From the NCBI RefSeq assembly GCF_963675165.1, contig NC_087392.1, positions 1,751,001-1,815,000 of the forward strand: 64,000 nucleotides of DNA, in the 5' to 3' direction. This document shows positions 1 through 11,109 of the stretch, one piece after another (position 1 is the stretch's first letter; the number at the start of each line of letters is the position of its first letter). Below the pieces are notes generated by a model. That model saw nothing but the letters and a program-made list of their open reading frames with translations. It was not told the DNA's origin and ran no database searches. Source of the DNA: Halichondria panicea. Lineage: Eukaryota; Porifera; Demospongiae; Suberitida; Halichondriidae. The position numbers and the translations under genes were made by a program.

Positions 1-81
1 GGGTGGGCAGATGGTAGAGGGGGCTGCATGAGGGGTTTAAGTAATACTTGTAATTGACAGAGTCAGGCAATTAAAGGTCAC

Positions 82-3000
82 CTGCTTTGAGCCCCCCTCA
101 CTGAGTTTCCGATGTTCCTCCCAGGTGGCTCTATCCTCTTGCCAGATAGACAATGCCTCCATCAGTCTGTCTGCCTGTATGTGTGCGTGTGTGAGTGGAA
201 GAAATTATAGACAATGCCTCCATCAGACTGTCTGTCTGTATGTGTGTGTGTGTGAGTGGAGGGGATTATAGACAATGGTAATTTTCTATGACATAATCTA
301 ATTGACTGTTTGTAAACTGTAATTGCAGGATAGTTACTTAGCAATTTACTATAATAGGTAGGGTGAAAACATCAGTCACTTATAGCAGACTCACTGAGCT
401 GAGGGTGTCCTTTGATCTTGTTGATGGCAGCACAGCCTCCTCATCTTTCTCTCCAGGCACCTGCAAAGGGGTGATTGATTACCAGCAAACGAGAAGGGGC
501 ATCCCCACTCTCACCACTCTCTCCAGCCCATCCCCTCCTGCCAGCTGATCCAGAACCTTCTCACGCTCCTACCAAAAAATAAGCTCTTACATGACGGACG
601 ATGTATATTCCGCAATTCAACTCACAATTTCTCGCTGCTCAGACAGTACGAGTGGCTCGTGTGTGCGCTCCCACACCCTCATCGAGTGGTCATGTGATCC
701 GGACACCTGGAACGGACATTCCACTGAGTGCTTGAGTGTTTGTGTGCATATAGAGTATACGTACCACTAATCCACCATTGCTGCTCACTGCCAGACACCA
801 GACCTCAGCACAGTGGCCCTGGAGTGGTAGAGAAAAGCAGACAGACATCATAATATTATACTAAAATTCTGTAGCTATTGCTATGCTTATCAATTCAATA
901 GTCAACTTTTAGGGAAGACAGAAGAAGCAATTACCTCGAGAGTTTGTATATGCTCAAAGTTGTCGGCGTCCCATCTCTTCACCAGACCATCCTTTCCAGC
1001 GGAGATCATCTGATGAGTCCCAGGGACAAACGAGATGGACGAGACACTTTGATCATGAGCAAACAGAGACTTGTGGCAATCTCCAAAATCCAAACCCCAG
1101 ATACGAATGTTTTTGTCAGCAGAACAGCTGGCCAGTAAAGTATTGTCCTGTGGGAAGAGGTCAACACTACCAGTTCTCACACCACTAATTATAATTATCT
1201 GACTGTTAATTTTTACTACATTCAAAGTCGGATTATAGTCAGAGGAGGTCTGACATGCGTGCACGAATCACTACAAGTTCAGTGCATTGTGTGATTCGTG
1301 CACGCATGTCGGACCTCCTCTGGGTTATAGTTAAGGACTCACCGAGGATATGTCCATGGAGAGAACTGGAAGCTTGTGTCCATACATGGAGAGGAAAAAC
1401 TGCACGTACCAAACAACAGTCAATATACTGATCAATTGGATACAAATAGGAGGTAATAAAGATGAAACGACTGGATAATTGCTAGTAACCAAGGAACCAG
1501 GTAACTAGCTACTACAGGTGTCACACCAGTCACTTCACCTTGAGAGAGTCAGTAAAGAAGAGCTTGATCGTTGAGTCGAGGAGGGCCACTGCCAAGAGAC
1601 GGCCATCGGGGGAGAAAAGCACACTCAGCACATCTTCAGACATCTTTAGTGTTCGCACATGAGATAGTGACAATCTGTACAAAATAGAGAGTGGCTCTTG
1701 GTTCACAAGAGGACTTCCTCAATGCGAATGCAACAGTTTATACAATGCATAAACACGAGCACACACATTATTTGCATTTTTTGCATTTTGGGTTTTGCTT
1801 TACTTTTGGTTGTCTAGCTCAAAATCCCAGAATTTGACAGTCTGGTCAGCTGACCCAGTAACCACTCCCCTCTTGTCAGGGGAGAGGACGAGAGACCACA
1901 CTGCACCAGAGTGGGCAGTCTGTAGGTCCACCAGGAGCGATGCAGAGGACAGGTCAAATACCTGTACTGAACCACCCTACAGGGATACAATGGAGAGAAT
2001 TATCACTTAATTCTAAAAATGCAATCTAATAATCAACATCTGACGAAAACAAAGACGCTGTTTAAATAGCCACGACCACATAATTAGAGATTTTGAATAC
2101 TGACCTTAGTGCCCAGAACGACTTGTCGGTCACCAGGTACAAAGGTTGAACAGAGGGCATAGCCGGAGGTCAGAGTGGAAATGCAACGCAGTGTGTCAGC
2201 GTTCCAGACTTTGACTGCCTCAGCAGACCCAGTGAGAATCTTTGAATCATCTGAACTGAAACAGACGGTCCTGCAGATACAGTAAAATGCGATATACCCT
2301 GTCGTTAATGTACCACTGTGATCACAGCCCACCTAACGTCGCTACGGTGACCCGGAGATGTGATGGAGTGCTTGAGTGTAAGTTGTGAGTCTGTGAGTGT
2401 GTGAAGCTCTAAACTATTGTCCTGTAGAACCAGCAGCACCTGTATGTGGAGTGCACATACGTTTATTCTTGGCAACTCAAACGGAGATGTTGACATACCA
2501 ATAACTCTCCATGCCAACAGAGGATATCAAACGATCTGCAAACAAAGAAATTAATTTCTAAAGGCTTCTAAAGGCAGTAGCACAGCTTTGTAACTGCTAT
2601 GACCTTGCTAGCTAAAGGACCTACCTTGCTTTTGACTTGCACTTCATTTGGCAGACCAGCTTCAACATGTCCGTTTTCTGTTTGCATTTGGGGTGTCAAC
2701 ATATTGCCTACTAATGACAGTCAAATACCAAACCTTTGCAATTTGTTTTTCTTTCTTTAGAGCTTTCTTTGCCTTCTTCTTGTCCTTCTTTTCAATCTCT
2801 TCAGGTGTCAAAACTAGAAACACCTCCAAAGTGGAGTCAGCCCTCTAAAAATGAAAGAATGACAGAGAAAGTGGGCCATTCATCCAGAGGTGGAAATCAA
2901 TTCTTACCAGCGACACAAAATGTCTGCCCTCCCTATCGGCTTTGATTTTGAGTGCTCTATCTTGACCGGAGCTGGTCACCTGACCGTCCTCGCTAATAAT

Positions 3001-4855
3001 CAGGGGTACCTGCAAAAGGAGTGGGTAACTCGATATACTTGATGCATAATGATACATGTTGTATCACTACCATAGCAACCATATATTGCACTGTGTGTAA
3101 ATGCAGTGGATGTACCAATAACTCATTTGGTCCGTTTTATAGGCTACTTCCTTTGCACTACATGTACATGTTGTGGAAAGAATTTACTATGGAATTCAGC
3201 AAAACTCACTCTCTCTTTTTTTTTTCTTTTTATAGGGAAAAAGGAAAAACTTTACCAGTTTGACGTCATTGGGCAACAAGTTAGTTATTGCAGGCGCCCT
3301 CGTGCAACATGCCAAATATTGCACTGAATGACATAATGCCCGAGGGCCCGCAGCTCCAGTGCAATATGGCATGTTGCACTCGTGCTGGGCAATAACTAAT
3401 ACACTAACATCTCTTAGAGATACCTTATCCTCCTGACTGGATGGCTGTAATTTGAACTTTGACAGTCTGTTTGAGCCAATAACGAGCATCTCCCTGCACA
3501 CCTCCAGACACCAGACCTCCGCACGGTGCATGGGAATGGTCTGGAAACAGTGCCGAGTGTCCAAGTCCCAGACCTTCACCAGTCCATCCTTTGAGCTGAG
3601 CAGTGTGGTAAGAGTGGTGAGGGAGAGACTACTACGTAATAGTTACTTAGTACATGCATGGGCATGAGATATAAATTTATGTGTTCTAGTGTCCTGAAGT
3701 CCCACTTCAGTGTGTTTAGCAGGGAATTATAAGTCATCATTCCCAGGGAATCATTATCCCACTGTCAACATCGATCACTGTCAACATCGATCACTGTCAA
3801 CATCGATCACTGTCAACATCGATCACTGTCAACATCCCACTTTTCATTAGCTATACATGTACTACGTGTTCAGCAGGGAATTGAAAGTCATAATTCCCAG
3901 GGATTGAGTGTGAATTATGACTTATAAATCTCTGCTAAACACATCTATGGTTATACTCAGTATCTCTATGGGCACACGTGAACTATACCTTGTGATGAGG
4001 ACATTGCACTCTGGTAGGATACGACAGTCAGTCACAGGTCCTTTGTGGCCCTTCAGTCTGCAAAGATGTAAAAAACATTAATTGGTAGAAATCGATCAGT
4101 TATCTCACAGTTAATATTATTGCAGTTCTGGATACTTCGTATTGTCACTACACTCAAGTATACCACTTCATTCCCCCCCCCCCCCCCCGTTCCCCTTTTC
4201 TAACTCTCACCGATACAGTCCACACTCGGCAATGAGGTCCCACATTATGACAGTGGTGTCCTTTGATCCGGACACAACCCTAGTTCCATCACTGGTGAAG
4301 GCCAGGCAACTCACAGCAGACTTGTGGCCACTGGATGCATGGGTATGGCATATAAAAAATGTGACGATTTCACACTACAGTGCCTACAAACTATTCAGCA
4401 TACAGCAAGTCAGTGTGCCCACATTGCCTTAGGTGAGGACATATTAACCCTATTAAAGCTGTGCTGCTACTAACCTGAGCGTGAGTAACAGTCTGGCTTC
4501 AGAGAGATCCCACACACGGACAGAACCGTTTTCACAGCCTCCCACCAGCCGAGAGGAGTCTGAACTCAGTCCAACCACACACACCTCACTGTCACATTGC
4601 AGGGTGTTCACCTGCCACATAATTATGGTACCCATTGAGTTTCATTCATACATGCATAAAAGTGGCATAAAAGTGCATAGATCTAGCTACCTTGTTGGAG
4701 GTTTTGGGGTCCCAAATCACAACGCTATCCAGACAAGGAGAGATGACCAGAGGTCTATCACCTCCAGCTACGAGTAGAGCGTTGCTGGAGCGCCCAGTCA
4801 CGAGCCCAAAGGTGCTGAGACACTGGTAAGAAAGGTACTGTTTCGTGAGAGGCAT
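82..4855 (-). CDS. WDR3: WDR3 / Utp12-like WD40 protein (3' end off the left edge)
   Basis: WD40 scaffold of the UTPB part of the nucleolar small-subunit processome (yeast Utp12/Dip2), needed for early 18S rRNA processing. The start ATG (4855) opens MPLTKQYLSYQ, close to the human WDR3 start MGLTKQYLRYV. Exons follow in the family's order: NGSVRVWDLSEARLL (about 4612-4475), a repeat ending AECGLYR (about 4336-4213), VKVWDLDTRHCFQTI (about 3600-3424), the lysine-rich linker EKKDKKKAKKALKKEK (near 2760), then SADKNIRIWGLDFGDCHKSL and GLVKRWDADNFEHIQTLE (near 1130-930), which are almost identical to the vertebrate protein. C-terminal helical exons are visible near 740-620, 560-395 and 155-82; a donor at 81/80 shows that more exons lie left of the window. 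Introns carry several inverted-repeat elements. Start and identity are firm; some exon edges are approximate. Confidence 0.93.
147..276. repeat. Two-copy 61-bp tandem duplication in a WDR3 intron
   Basis: A unit beginning ATAGACAATGCCTCC and ending in a short GT run is present twice, about 61 bp apart, followed by a third partial start (ATAGACAATGG). It lies in the intron between the last two visible WDR3 exons. Confidence 0.8.
1241..1321. repeat. Hairpin element, 31-bp arms, WDR3 intron
   Basis: Arms 1241-1271 and 1291-1321 are inverted copies with one mismatch around a 19-bp loop. TTATAGT occurs just outside both ends (1233-1239 and 1325-1331), a possible target-site duplication. This looks like a very small non-autonomous DNA element. 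Confidence 0.75.
3281..3399. repeat. Foldback element starting TTAGTTATTGC
   Basis: The left end TTAGTTATTGC and the right end GCAATAACTAA are inverted. The inner parts (GTGCAACATGCC..TTGCACTG) also pair with small differences, giving arms of about 43 bp. It lies in the WDR3 intron upstream of the repeat exon at about 3600-3424. Confidence 0.7.
3711..3943. repeat. MITE-like inverted-repeat element with internal minisatellite
   Basis: The left end TGTGTTTAGCAGGGAATTAT pairs with the right end, whose reverse complement begins ATGTGTTTAGCAGAGATTTA. A further internal half-copy (GTGTTCAGCAGGGAATT) lies near 3868. The centre holds the 16-bp minisatellite listed separately. Likely a non-autonomous DNA element inserted in a WDR3 intron. 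Confidence 0.65.
3760..3836. repeat. 16-bp minisatellite, about 4.8 copies
   Basis: The unit CACTGTCAACATCGAT is repeated four times without change plus a 13-bp partial copy. It lies inside the inverted-repeat element at 3711-3943. Confidence 0.9.
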
Positions 4856-4948
4856 GTTTGTCCTGCTTGTGTACCACGTGGAGTTGGTAATGATGGTCTA
4901 TTCTAGATGTGGATTGTAGAGACTGAGTGAAAGACAGCCCCAGAGAAG
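4856..4948. promoter_or_regulatory. Shared divergent promoter region WDR3 / TANGO2
   Basis: Only 93 bp separate the WDR3 start codon (minus strand) from the TANGO2 start codon (plus strand), so both 5' UTRs and any core promoter must lie in or beside this interval. I saw no clear TATA box. Bidirectional use is inferred from geometry. Confidence 0.6.
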
Positions 4949-6086
4949 ATGTGTATCCTCTGTTTGTACTACTCTCCAGATGAAGGAGACTATCTACTGA
5001 TAGCTGCAGACAACAGAGATGAGGTTTTTGAGCGCCCCACAGCTCAAGCTGACTTCTGGAGGGACCACAGTACAGTGCTAGCAGGTAATTAAATGTTAAC
5101 GTCATATCATCCCTTCACTTATTTCACCGCATACCCACTGTAGGTCGTGATTTGCAGGTTCCAAATGGAGGGACTTGGTTTGGAGTCACTGTTGATGGCC
5201 GATTCTCAGTCCTCACCAACTTCCGACAGGATCCCAAGGATATTAACCCAAACGCTGAGTCCAGAGGTATTAACAGGAATAAGGTATTAACAGGAATAAA
5301 GATACCATTTGTTTTTAGGTCATTTGGTTTCTGATTATCTCACTGGGAAGACGTCTCCATTGGACTACTGCAAACAGATTGATGGTCAAAAATTCAACGG
5401 TTTCTCTCTAATCACTGCTGATCTATGGTAATGGGTTCCATTAATTATTTGGTTTCTTTTAATTCTGAAGGCTAAACTAATTTGTTGCAGTGGTAAGGGT
5501 GGTGTGGCGTACAGGTCCAATTATGACCCCAGTGGATCCAGATTGTTGGGCCCTGGTGTGTATGGACTCAGCAATTCCACTCTGGACTCACCATGGCATA
5601 AAGTGAAGCGAGGGAAAGAAACGTTCGCAGATATTGTCAAATCTCCCGACTCTAATCTCACTGACAGACTATTGAAGCTGCTCTCTGATGATACAAGGTG
5701 TGTTCAATACACGAGTATCTTTAATATTCATGCAACGAAAGTGTTAACATGTTAGTTTCTTTTTGTTATATTTTATCATGGCAGTTGCTGGCCTGATCCT
5801 GCTATTCCCAGCGCTGGCATCCCTGAGGAATTTGGTAGAAATGCTTCAGCCATTTTTGTGAACCCCTGTGCTGTCCCAAAAGGAACGTATGGTACAAGGT
5901 AGGAAAACTAAATGAGCATAGCCAGGAGCACACGACTCTCTCAATGATAAACTTTTATTTTGCAGGACTCAAACTATATTGACAGTCACTCGTGGAGGAC
6001 TTGTGTCATACACAGAGAGGACATTTTCTATAGAAACTTCTCAATGGAACACAATTTCACATACGTTTCAGCTCTGTTTACAATGA
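4949..6086 (+). CDS. TANGO2: TANGO2 homologue (NRDE-type protein)
   Basis: Six exons: 4949-5084, 5144-5266, 5319-5427, 5491-5697, 5785-5898 and 5966-6086, joined by GT-AG introns of about 52-87 bp. The start MCILCLYYSPD has Cys at position 2, and AADNRDEVFERP is the family's NRDE signature. Also matching the human protein are GGTWFGVT, LTNFRQDP, FNGFSLITADL, GPGVYGLSNSTLDSPWHKV and GTRTQTILTVTRGG. The C-terminus SYTERTF..W is typical. TANGO2 is a cytosolic/mitochondrial protein linked in the literature to haem or acyl-CoA handling and lipid homeostasis; the exact reaction is not settled. It starts 93 bp from WDR3 and stops 53 bp from the lysozyme stop, so 3' UTRs probably overlap. The reading frame is complete. 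Confidence 0.93.
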
Positions 6087-6139
6087 TTTACTCTCTGAAA
6101 GCTAACCAGTTTGAACACATAAAAATGTCTACTGTGTGT

Positions 6140-7077
6140 TCAATAATAATTCAAGTCCACACCAGCTCCACAGACACTCTTGTCCCCAGCATACTGTTTA
6201 ATGGCGGGTTTATTCCACCCTCCAAATGACCGGAAGTCGCTGAAGGATGGATTGTTGTCATAGTGAGCGTACCACAGCTGATGACCGCTTCCTCCTGTAT
6301 AACCACTCCCCATTATCTCGCTCCACTGGGACTCACTAGCGTACACTCCAGTCGTCTTTTTACTCTGTGTGTGTGACAGATTCTGATAGCCATGAACACG
6401 AGTTAAAATTTTGAATAATTGAACACACACAATACACTGTCAATCCTATGTACAACCTAACCTACTGGTTGTACTAATAAGGTTATGCTCACCGTTGCTG
6501 CAGACAGTAATTCCGCAAAGAACTTCTGGTTGGCTGATGCACTCCCTAGCCAGTATTCAGATCCCTACATAGACACAGAAGGGCCAATCAGAACTATATT
6601 AAATCATAGCTTTCTTTTTAATGCTTACCTCAATATCCAGCCATATCTGACCATAGGATGAATTACGCAGGGCATTTACTATGGACACAATCAGTACACA
6701 TAATGAGTAAATTAATGAGGGTGTAATTATCGTCTATACTTATGATACACTGTATGCAATGTGACATACGTACCCATTTCGTCCACTTGTACAGTAGCTG
6801 ACTTGCTACACTTTGGGCAAGGGAACAGGTAGACATCTGCATACTTAATGCCAGCATTGCGAGCATTTGCAAGTGTTGTCACTGCGTCAGGGTCTGGACT
6901 CCCTAAGCTTCTGTACGCCCTCACAATGATAAACTCATACCCATCATTCTTCAAGCATTCTAGATCACTAGTAGAGACAGAACTAGAGACATCTACGCCT
7001 TTAGTACACTCTCCTAGTCCTGCTGCAACACACAGCACTGCAATCGCTAGACTGTACGATGCCATCTTGAAGTTCAT
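6140..7077 (-). CDS. Secreted GH25-family lysozyme
   Basis: Probable muramidase cleaving peptidoglycan between N-acetylmuramic acid and N-acetylglucosamine. Met codons at 7077 and 7065 precede a hydrophobic signal peptide ([18 protein letters not shown]) and then [20 protein letters not shown], the start of a GH25 beta/alpha barrel with its first catalytic Asp. [27 protein letters not shown] and QIWLDIE follow; the D-x-E of the last is the family's catalytic pair. Coding pieces lie at about 7077-6774, 6678-6631, 6569-6494 and 6360-6140. The final exon carries [32 protein letters not shown] and a terminal [10 protein letters not shown]. This resembles the short secreted GH25 enzymes of nematodes, amoebae and slime moulds. 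A role in digestion of bacteria or defence is likely. It sits tail-to-tail with TANGO2 and head-to-head with the next gene. Confidence 0.88.
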
Positions 7078-7318
7078 TTAAGCTGAAAGCCCAAAAAGGT
7101 CAAAACACACAACACTCTAAAGTGGGAGGATCTGTACTGCACATGCGCAAACAAGGCTCACCATGATGGTTAAGGTTGGTTTAGATGGTTGGTTTAGAAT
7201 TTAAAAAAAAACCTGTTTGTTTCTCAATTGACAACACTTTTGAAAATTTAAACTGAATGCAGGGAGACATAGTATAGCACCTGGCAATATTAAAAGAGGA
7301 GCTAGGTTACTAGGTACG
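7078..7318. promoter_or_regulatory. Shared divergent promoter region, lysozyme / membrane protein
   Basis: There are 241 bp between the two start codons. It contains ACATGCGCA (about 7142), similar to an NRF-1-type half site, and an A-rich run near 7200. Promoter activity is inferred from the head-to-head layout. Confidence 0.45.
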
Positions 7319-9006
7319 ATGACTGCCTGCAGTATGGCAATGATTCTAACAGCACTACTACTAGCTAGTATGTTCGTGAGTAGTGGTAAATCTCAAAACT
7401 CAAAGGAAAAGGTTTTGATTCTGTCCAGACGGTTTCAGCAGGCTCTCTTTATTGCAGAGAATTCACAGACAGTTTACAACATGCGTGAGGTTTTCTTTCC
7501 TAGCTCAAATTATCGCTATTGGCAACCTGACAACATTGAGATCATTGACATTGAAATTTGCCTCAAAATTGTGCAAACAGAATGGTGCCAGGAAAGGGAG
7601 TGCACCAATCGCACTCAATGCTCAGTGTATTGATGGACAAACTCTTATTTTCTGAATCTCATTGATATTCGTCAGTTGTACAATTTTGAACTACTGACAG
7701 CGGGGTCCCTTTTTAGTATGATTGCACGAGGTCACCACGATAGGCTACTACAGGTGACATTGAATCTAACTTGTGATGGACTAATCGGTGCTAGTTCTAT
7801 AGAGGATACCATGACAAGACAAGCCATCGTTCAATTTCTTAGTTGGGTGAGTTCATCTCTGACACTATTGTTACGTAGCTAGAAAATAATAATAATTGCA
7901 ACGTAGTTTGGAACTCATCTTTATATACCTAATGGGATCTGGGATCTTAGTGACTCTGTTTATTCTGTACTGTCTCAGGTTAAGTTGTACGCACAATCTC
8001 AAGGCTGCCAACAAATTGGGACGAGAAAGAACAAGGATATGTGATAAAAAAGTATGACTTCATAACAGTTGACCTATTTTGTTTTGATCAACTAAGTGAC
8101 ATTTCTTTCGACGCTACTCTGACCTGCTTCATCCTCTTCAACTTATTGGCCATGTATCTGCAACTAAAATATGCACCTCTCATGTACACAAAGATGAGTA
8201 CTGTAGCTAGTCAAGACGACTATGGCAGAAGTATCACTAAAGGTTTCACTGTACTGATTGCTTTACTGGTTCCTTCGTACATACTTGGGACTGTAGTTGT
8301 AATTCTTCGAGACCCAACATTTAAGCTATCAAGTCCATGCAACCCACTAGACATCAACTACTACAGTTGCGTACCAGAGAGTGAGTTTGCCACAGAGCAC
8401 AAAAAACAAGTGGTCTCGCTAGTAGCCAGTGTAACCTTAAAGCTGACAGCCACGTTTCTATACGTACTTGGTTCTATCTACACAGTAAAGACGACAAGAA
8501 ACCCTGGAGTGATATTTAAACCTGATTGTCTCAGATGGATGGAGGTGTATCTGCTCTGGAGTGTATTAATGGCTATTCATATTAGTATAGGCCTTGCTGG
8601 AATTCCAATACTGATCTTCACAATACTAATGCCTATGTACATGATCTTCTATGTGAGCTCCATGATTATGGGCCTGGGAATTATGGCACTACCATTTATA
8701 TCTGCTTTCCACTTATTCAACCAACAGAATGAGCAAAGAATGAGCAAAACCAAATTGCTTCTACGTAGTTTGGAACTCATCTTTATATACCTAATGGGAT
8801 CTGGGATCTTAGTGACTGTGTTTATTCTGTACTATCTCTTCCTAACTGGAGGAGCAAGCATGATCGGACTGAAGGGCATACTTTTCTCGCTAGTGCCCCC
8901 CCTAATGATCTCTGTCGGCTTGGTCATTATCAAAACAAAGATGAACAAGAAGCACAAACTGACAGATGAATTACTTGAGGAACAGCCACTATTAATAAAT
9001 CTCTGA
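7319..9006 (+). CDS. Unknown multi-pass membrane protein with signal peptide
   Basis: No family was recognised. The ATG at 7319 begins a signal peptide (TACSMAMILTALLLASMFVSS) and a short ectodomain with Cys residues. A second coding block (about 7650-7848; LYNFELLTAGSLFSMIARG, LNLTCDGLIG) ends at a good donor GTGAGT. The long last exon (from about 8000 to 9006) encodes some 330 residues with six or seven hydrophobic segments, for example TCFILFNLLAMYL, FTVLIALLVPSYILGTVVVI, MPMYMIFYVSSMIMGLGIM and GILFSLVPPLMISVGLVII. An extracellular loop (CNPLDINYYSC) may hold a disulphide. The tail ends EEQPLLINL, which fits an acidic di-leucine endosome/lysosome sorting motif (E-x-x-x-L-L). Exon joins between 7620 and 8010 are uncertain, and the piece before 7650 may be joined differently. 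AATAAA at 9118 is a plausible poly(A) signal. Confidence 0.6.
7901..7976 (+). repeat. Copy of a transmembrane-coding segment inside the same gene's intron
   Basis: These 76 bp match 8763-8838 of the last exon at about 74 positions. The downstream copy encodes SLELIFIYLMGSGILVT. The upstream copy lies between the second coding block and the last exon, so it is a recent partial internal duplication or gene-conversion tract. Confidence 0.85.
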
Positions 9007-9270
9007 ATAACAAAAAACATTAATATACGTAGCTCTACTAACTACAAGTATCACTATACACACTGTCATTGAATTGTTCGTGTTTGAATCACAATATTGA
9101 AAGTAATCCGATCTACAAATAAAGACATAACACCATCAAAACAGAGCAATACGCAATATTACGTATGTACAAGCTACCAACTACATCACTGGGAAACAAA
9201 TTACTGTAATTGGCTGACCGTACACATAGCAAGCAGAGGGTAAAGGCTTAAAGCAAGTATTGCAGTACAT
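9007..9270. other. 3' UTR overlap zone, membrane protein / UBE3D
   Basis: Convergent stops at 9006 (plus) and 9271 (minus) bound this A+T-rich stretch. It contains AATAAA at 9118 on the plus strand. I see no separate gene. Confidence 0.5.
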
Positions 9271-11109
9271 TCAGTAGCTCACCTTATAGCCATGGATAAT
9301 CCTTTGTGAGGGTGGTAAGATGTGATTACTCAGAGTTAGTAGTAGCAGTAGCCTCAGGCATTCTTCTGTGTCCAACCTCAGAGCTTCCTCCACCACTGCC
9401 ACACCAACACACCCTTTTCCCTACACCAATGGTAAAGGTGTGATCCATACAATCAGCAACATATTATCCACAGGCTATATAATTGACGGCATCAAAAAAT
9501 TAATGTTTTGAATTAAGGGCATACCATTATGATAAGGCTAGCTTTCTTTCAGCTACAAATCAGAGCTAGTAGGAGTTCACTCCTGGAGCTAGTAAGCATA
9601 AACATGTTCCATGAACCTCACCAAATGCGATTTGAACATGACTTTGAGTACATAGCCATCAGTGGGTAGAAGTGTAGTGTAGACATCCCCTGCCTCACCT
9701 ACAGTGGACACAAAATAATTGCTCAATCAGTGTTTTGTGTACCTATGAATTTCCAAAGGAGTTTTTCAAAGCGCTCAGCACAGTTGTGAATAACCCTGCT
9801 GACAGTATTCATGAGCCATACCTACATAGCATTTGTGATGAGCTGGTGTGCACATAAACAGGTGCTGTGTAACATACGGACAGGTAAGCCCTTCCTGTTT
9901 GGTCGCAAACTTTGAAACGAAACACTTCTTTGGATCTCGAGAAACTATGAAGCGTCCGAGCAAATCGACAGGTGGACATCTGAAGAGATGACACGCTCTG
10001 TACGATAGACACTTTAGACCTTCTTAGCTCTAATTTGCAACAACTGAGAGGATCGGTAGCCATCACTCCTTCTCCATCTACAGAGGACTGAAAAATGATA
10101 ACATTGCAAAGTTGGAGAATTTACTTACCATTGGGTTTAAGAAGACTCCCACAAATACTGCGACACCTTTTACAGATTAGCTTATTATTTTCCTATTGAA
10201 ACAAAATTGTAATGGCTGAGGGGGATCTTCAACGACACTCACTCTCGTGCAACTGCTTGAGGAGAGTGAACTACCATCTACAAGAAGCACTGACTCTCCT
10301 GACAATAGATCTCCCTCTCGTGGGATTAGCTGACTGGGCTTGTGATCGTCTCCATGGCAAAATGCATCGAATTCATACCATGCTTCTGATGGGAGGGGGA
10401 GAGCACGCTTGAACTCACTGCAAGGGAAGACATGAAATGACATCACTATAATACAATTAACCCCTATTCAGTAGAGAATAGTTGGTACTATTCAAACTAA
10501 TAATAATTGTGCAAGCTGACATATAATTATAATTGGTGAGGTCATCTTTGGGAAACCGGCACTGTAAGTTGACTTACTTGTTTGTTTTGTTGAGGGGGTT
10601 ATTACAAAACCCACATCTAAGGACGACATGACAAGAAACTTTCCCTTCGTTATCAGAATCTGATAAAGCATTTTCAACAATCTGTTCAGCCAGGAAATCC
10701 CTTTCTGTTCGTAACCTCATGCACAATCCTACTTGAGCTACTACATTGATTATCGGCTTGCTAGAAAGAATCAGCTTTGGTGAGTCCCATCCACACAAAG
10801 TCTCCCCGCTTACATTCACGTTTCCTGCAGAATTTGACTGTATAAAATGTCGAAAAATCAACACGACTAATGCATCGTACCTGTAGTGTCAATAGAATTG
10901 CATGTGATTGAGATGGTGGGGCAGACAGTAGACAAAACCACATGTGCTGCTTGGATTCTTGGCTGAATCTCAATGCAATACATTGTACTCCCTACAGAGA
11001 GCATTGTCCCATGCTTGGAAGGGGATTTCCCTTTGGAACTCCCTCTACACTCCCACAATGCTGACGTTGTAGAGACTCTACAGCGTTTGTGTGACACGGA
11101 TGACGTCAT
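9271..11109 (-). CDS. UBE3D: UBE3D-like E3 ubiquitin ligase (HECT-like E2-binding protein)
   Basis: UBE3D/Ipa1 binds E2 enzymes through a C-terminal HECT-like region and has been tied to cyclin-B ubiquitination and pre-mRNA 3'-end factor control. The first in-frame ATG is at 11109 (MTSSVSHKRC). The next exon ends HVVLRCGFCNNPLN, aligning with human FYCQSCGEVI. The exon near 10423-10225 holds LPLPSEAWYEFDAFCH..SGESVLLVDGSSL, matching human LPLPSENW..GDSFFLVN. NKLICKRCRSICGSLLKPNG (about 10195-10128) matches ICKRCKVMLGE. FRFKVCDQTGRAYL follows (about 9920-9880). The last exon, with LRLLLLLTLSNHILPPS, ends at a TGA at 9271. The CxxC pairs probably bind zinc. About seven exons; some joins are approximate. 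Confidence 0.85.
11101..11108. promoter_or_regulatory. CRE-like palindrome TGACGTCA
   Basis: A perfect 8-bp cAMP-response-element consensus lies on the second base onward of the UBE3D start codon, in the divergent UBE3D/TENT5 region. It may be fortuitous because it is also coding (Met-Thr-Ser). Confidence 0.3.
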
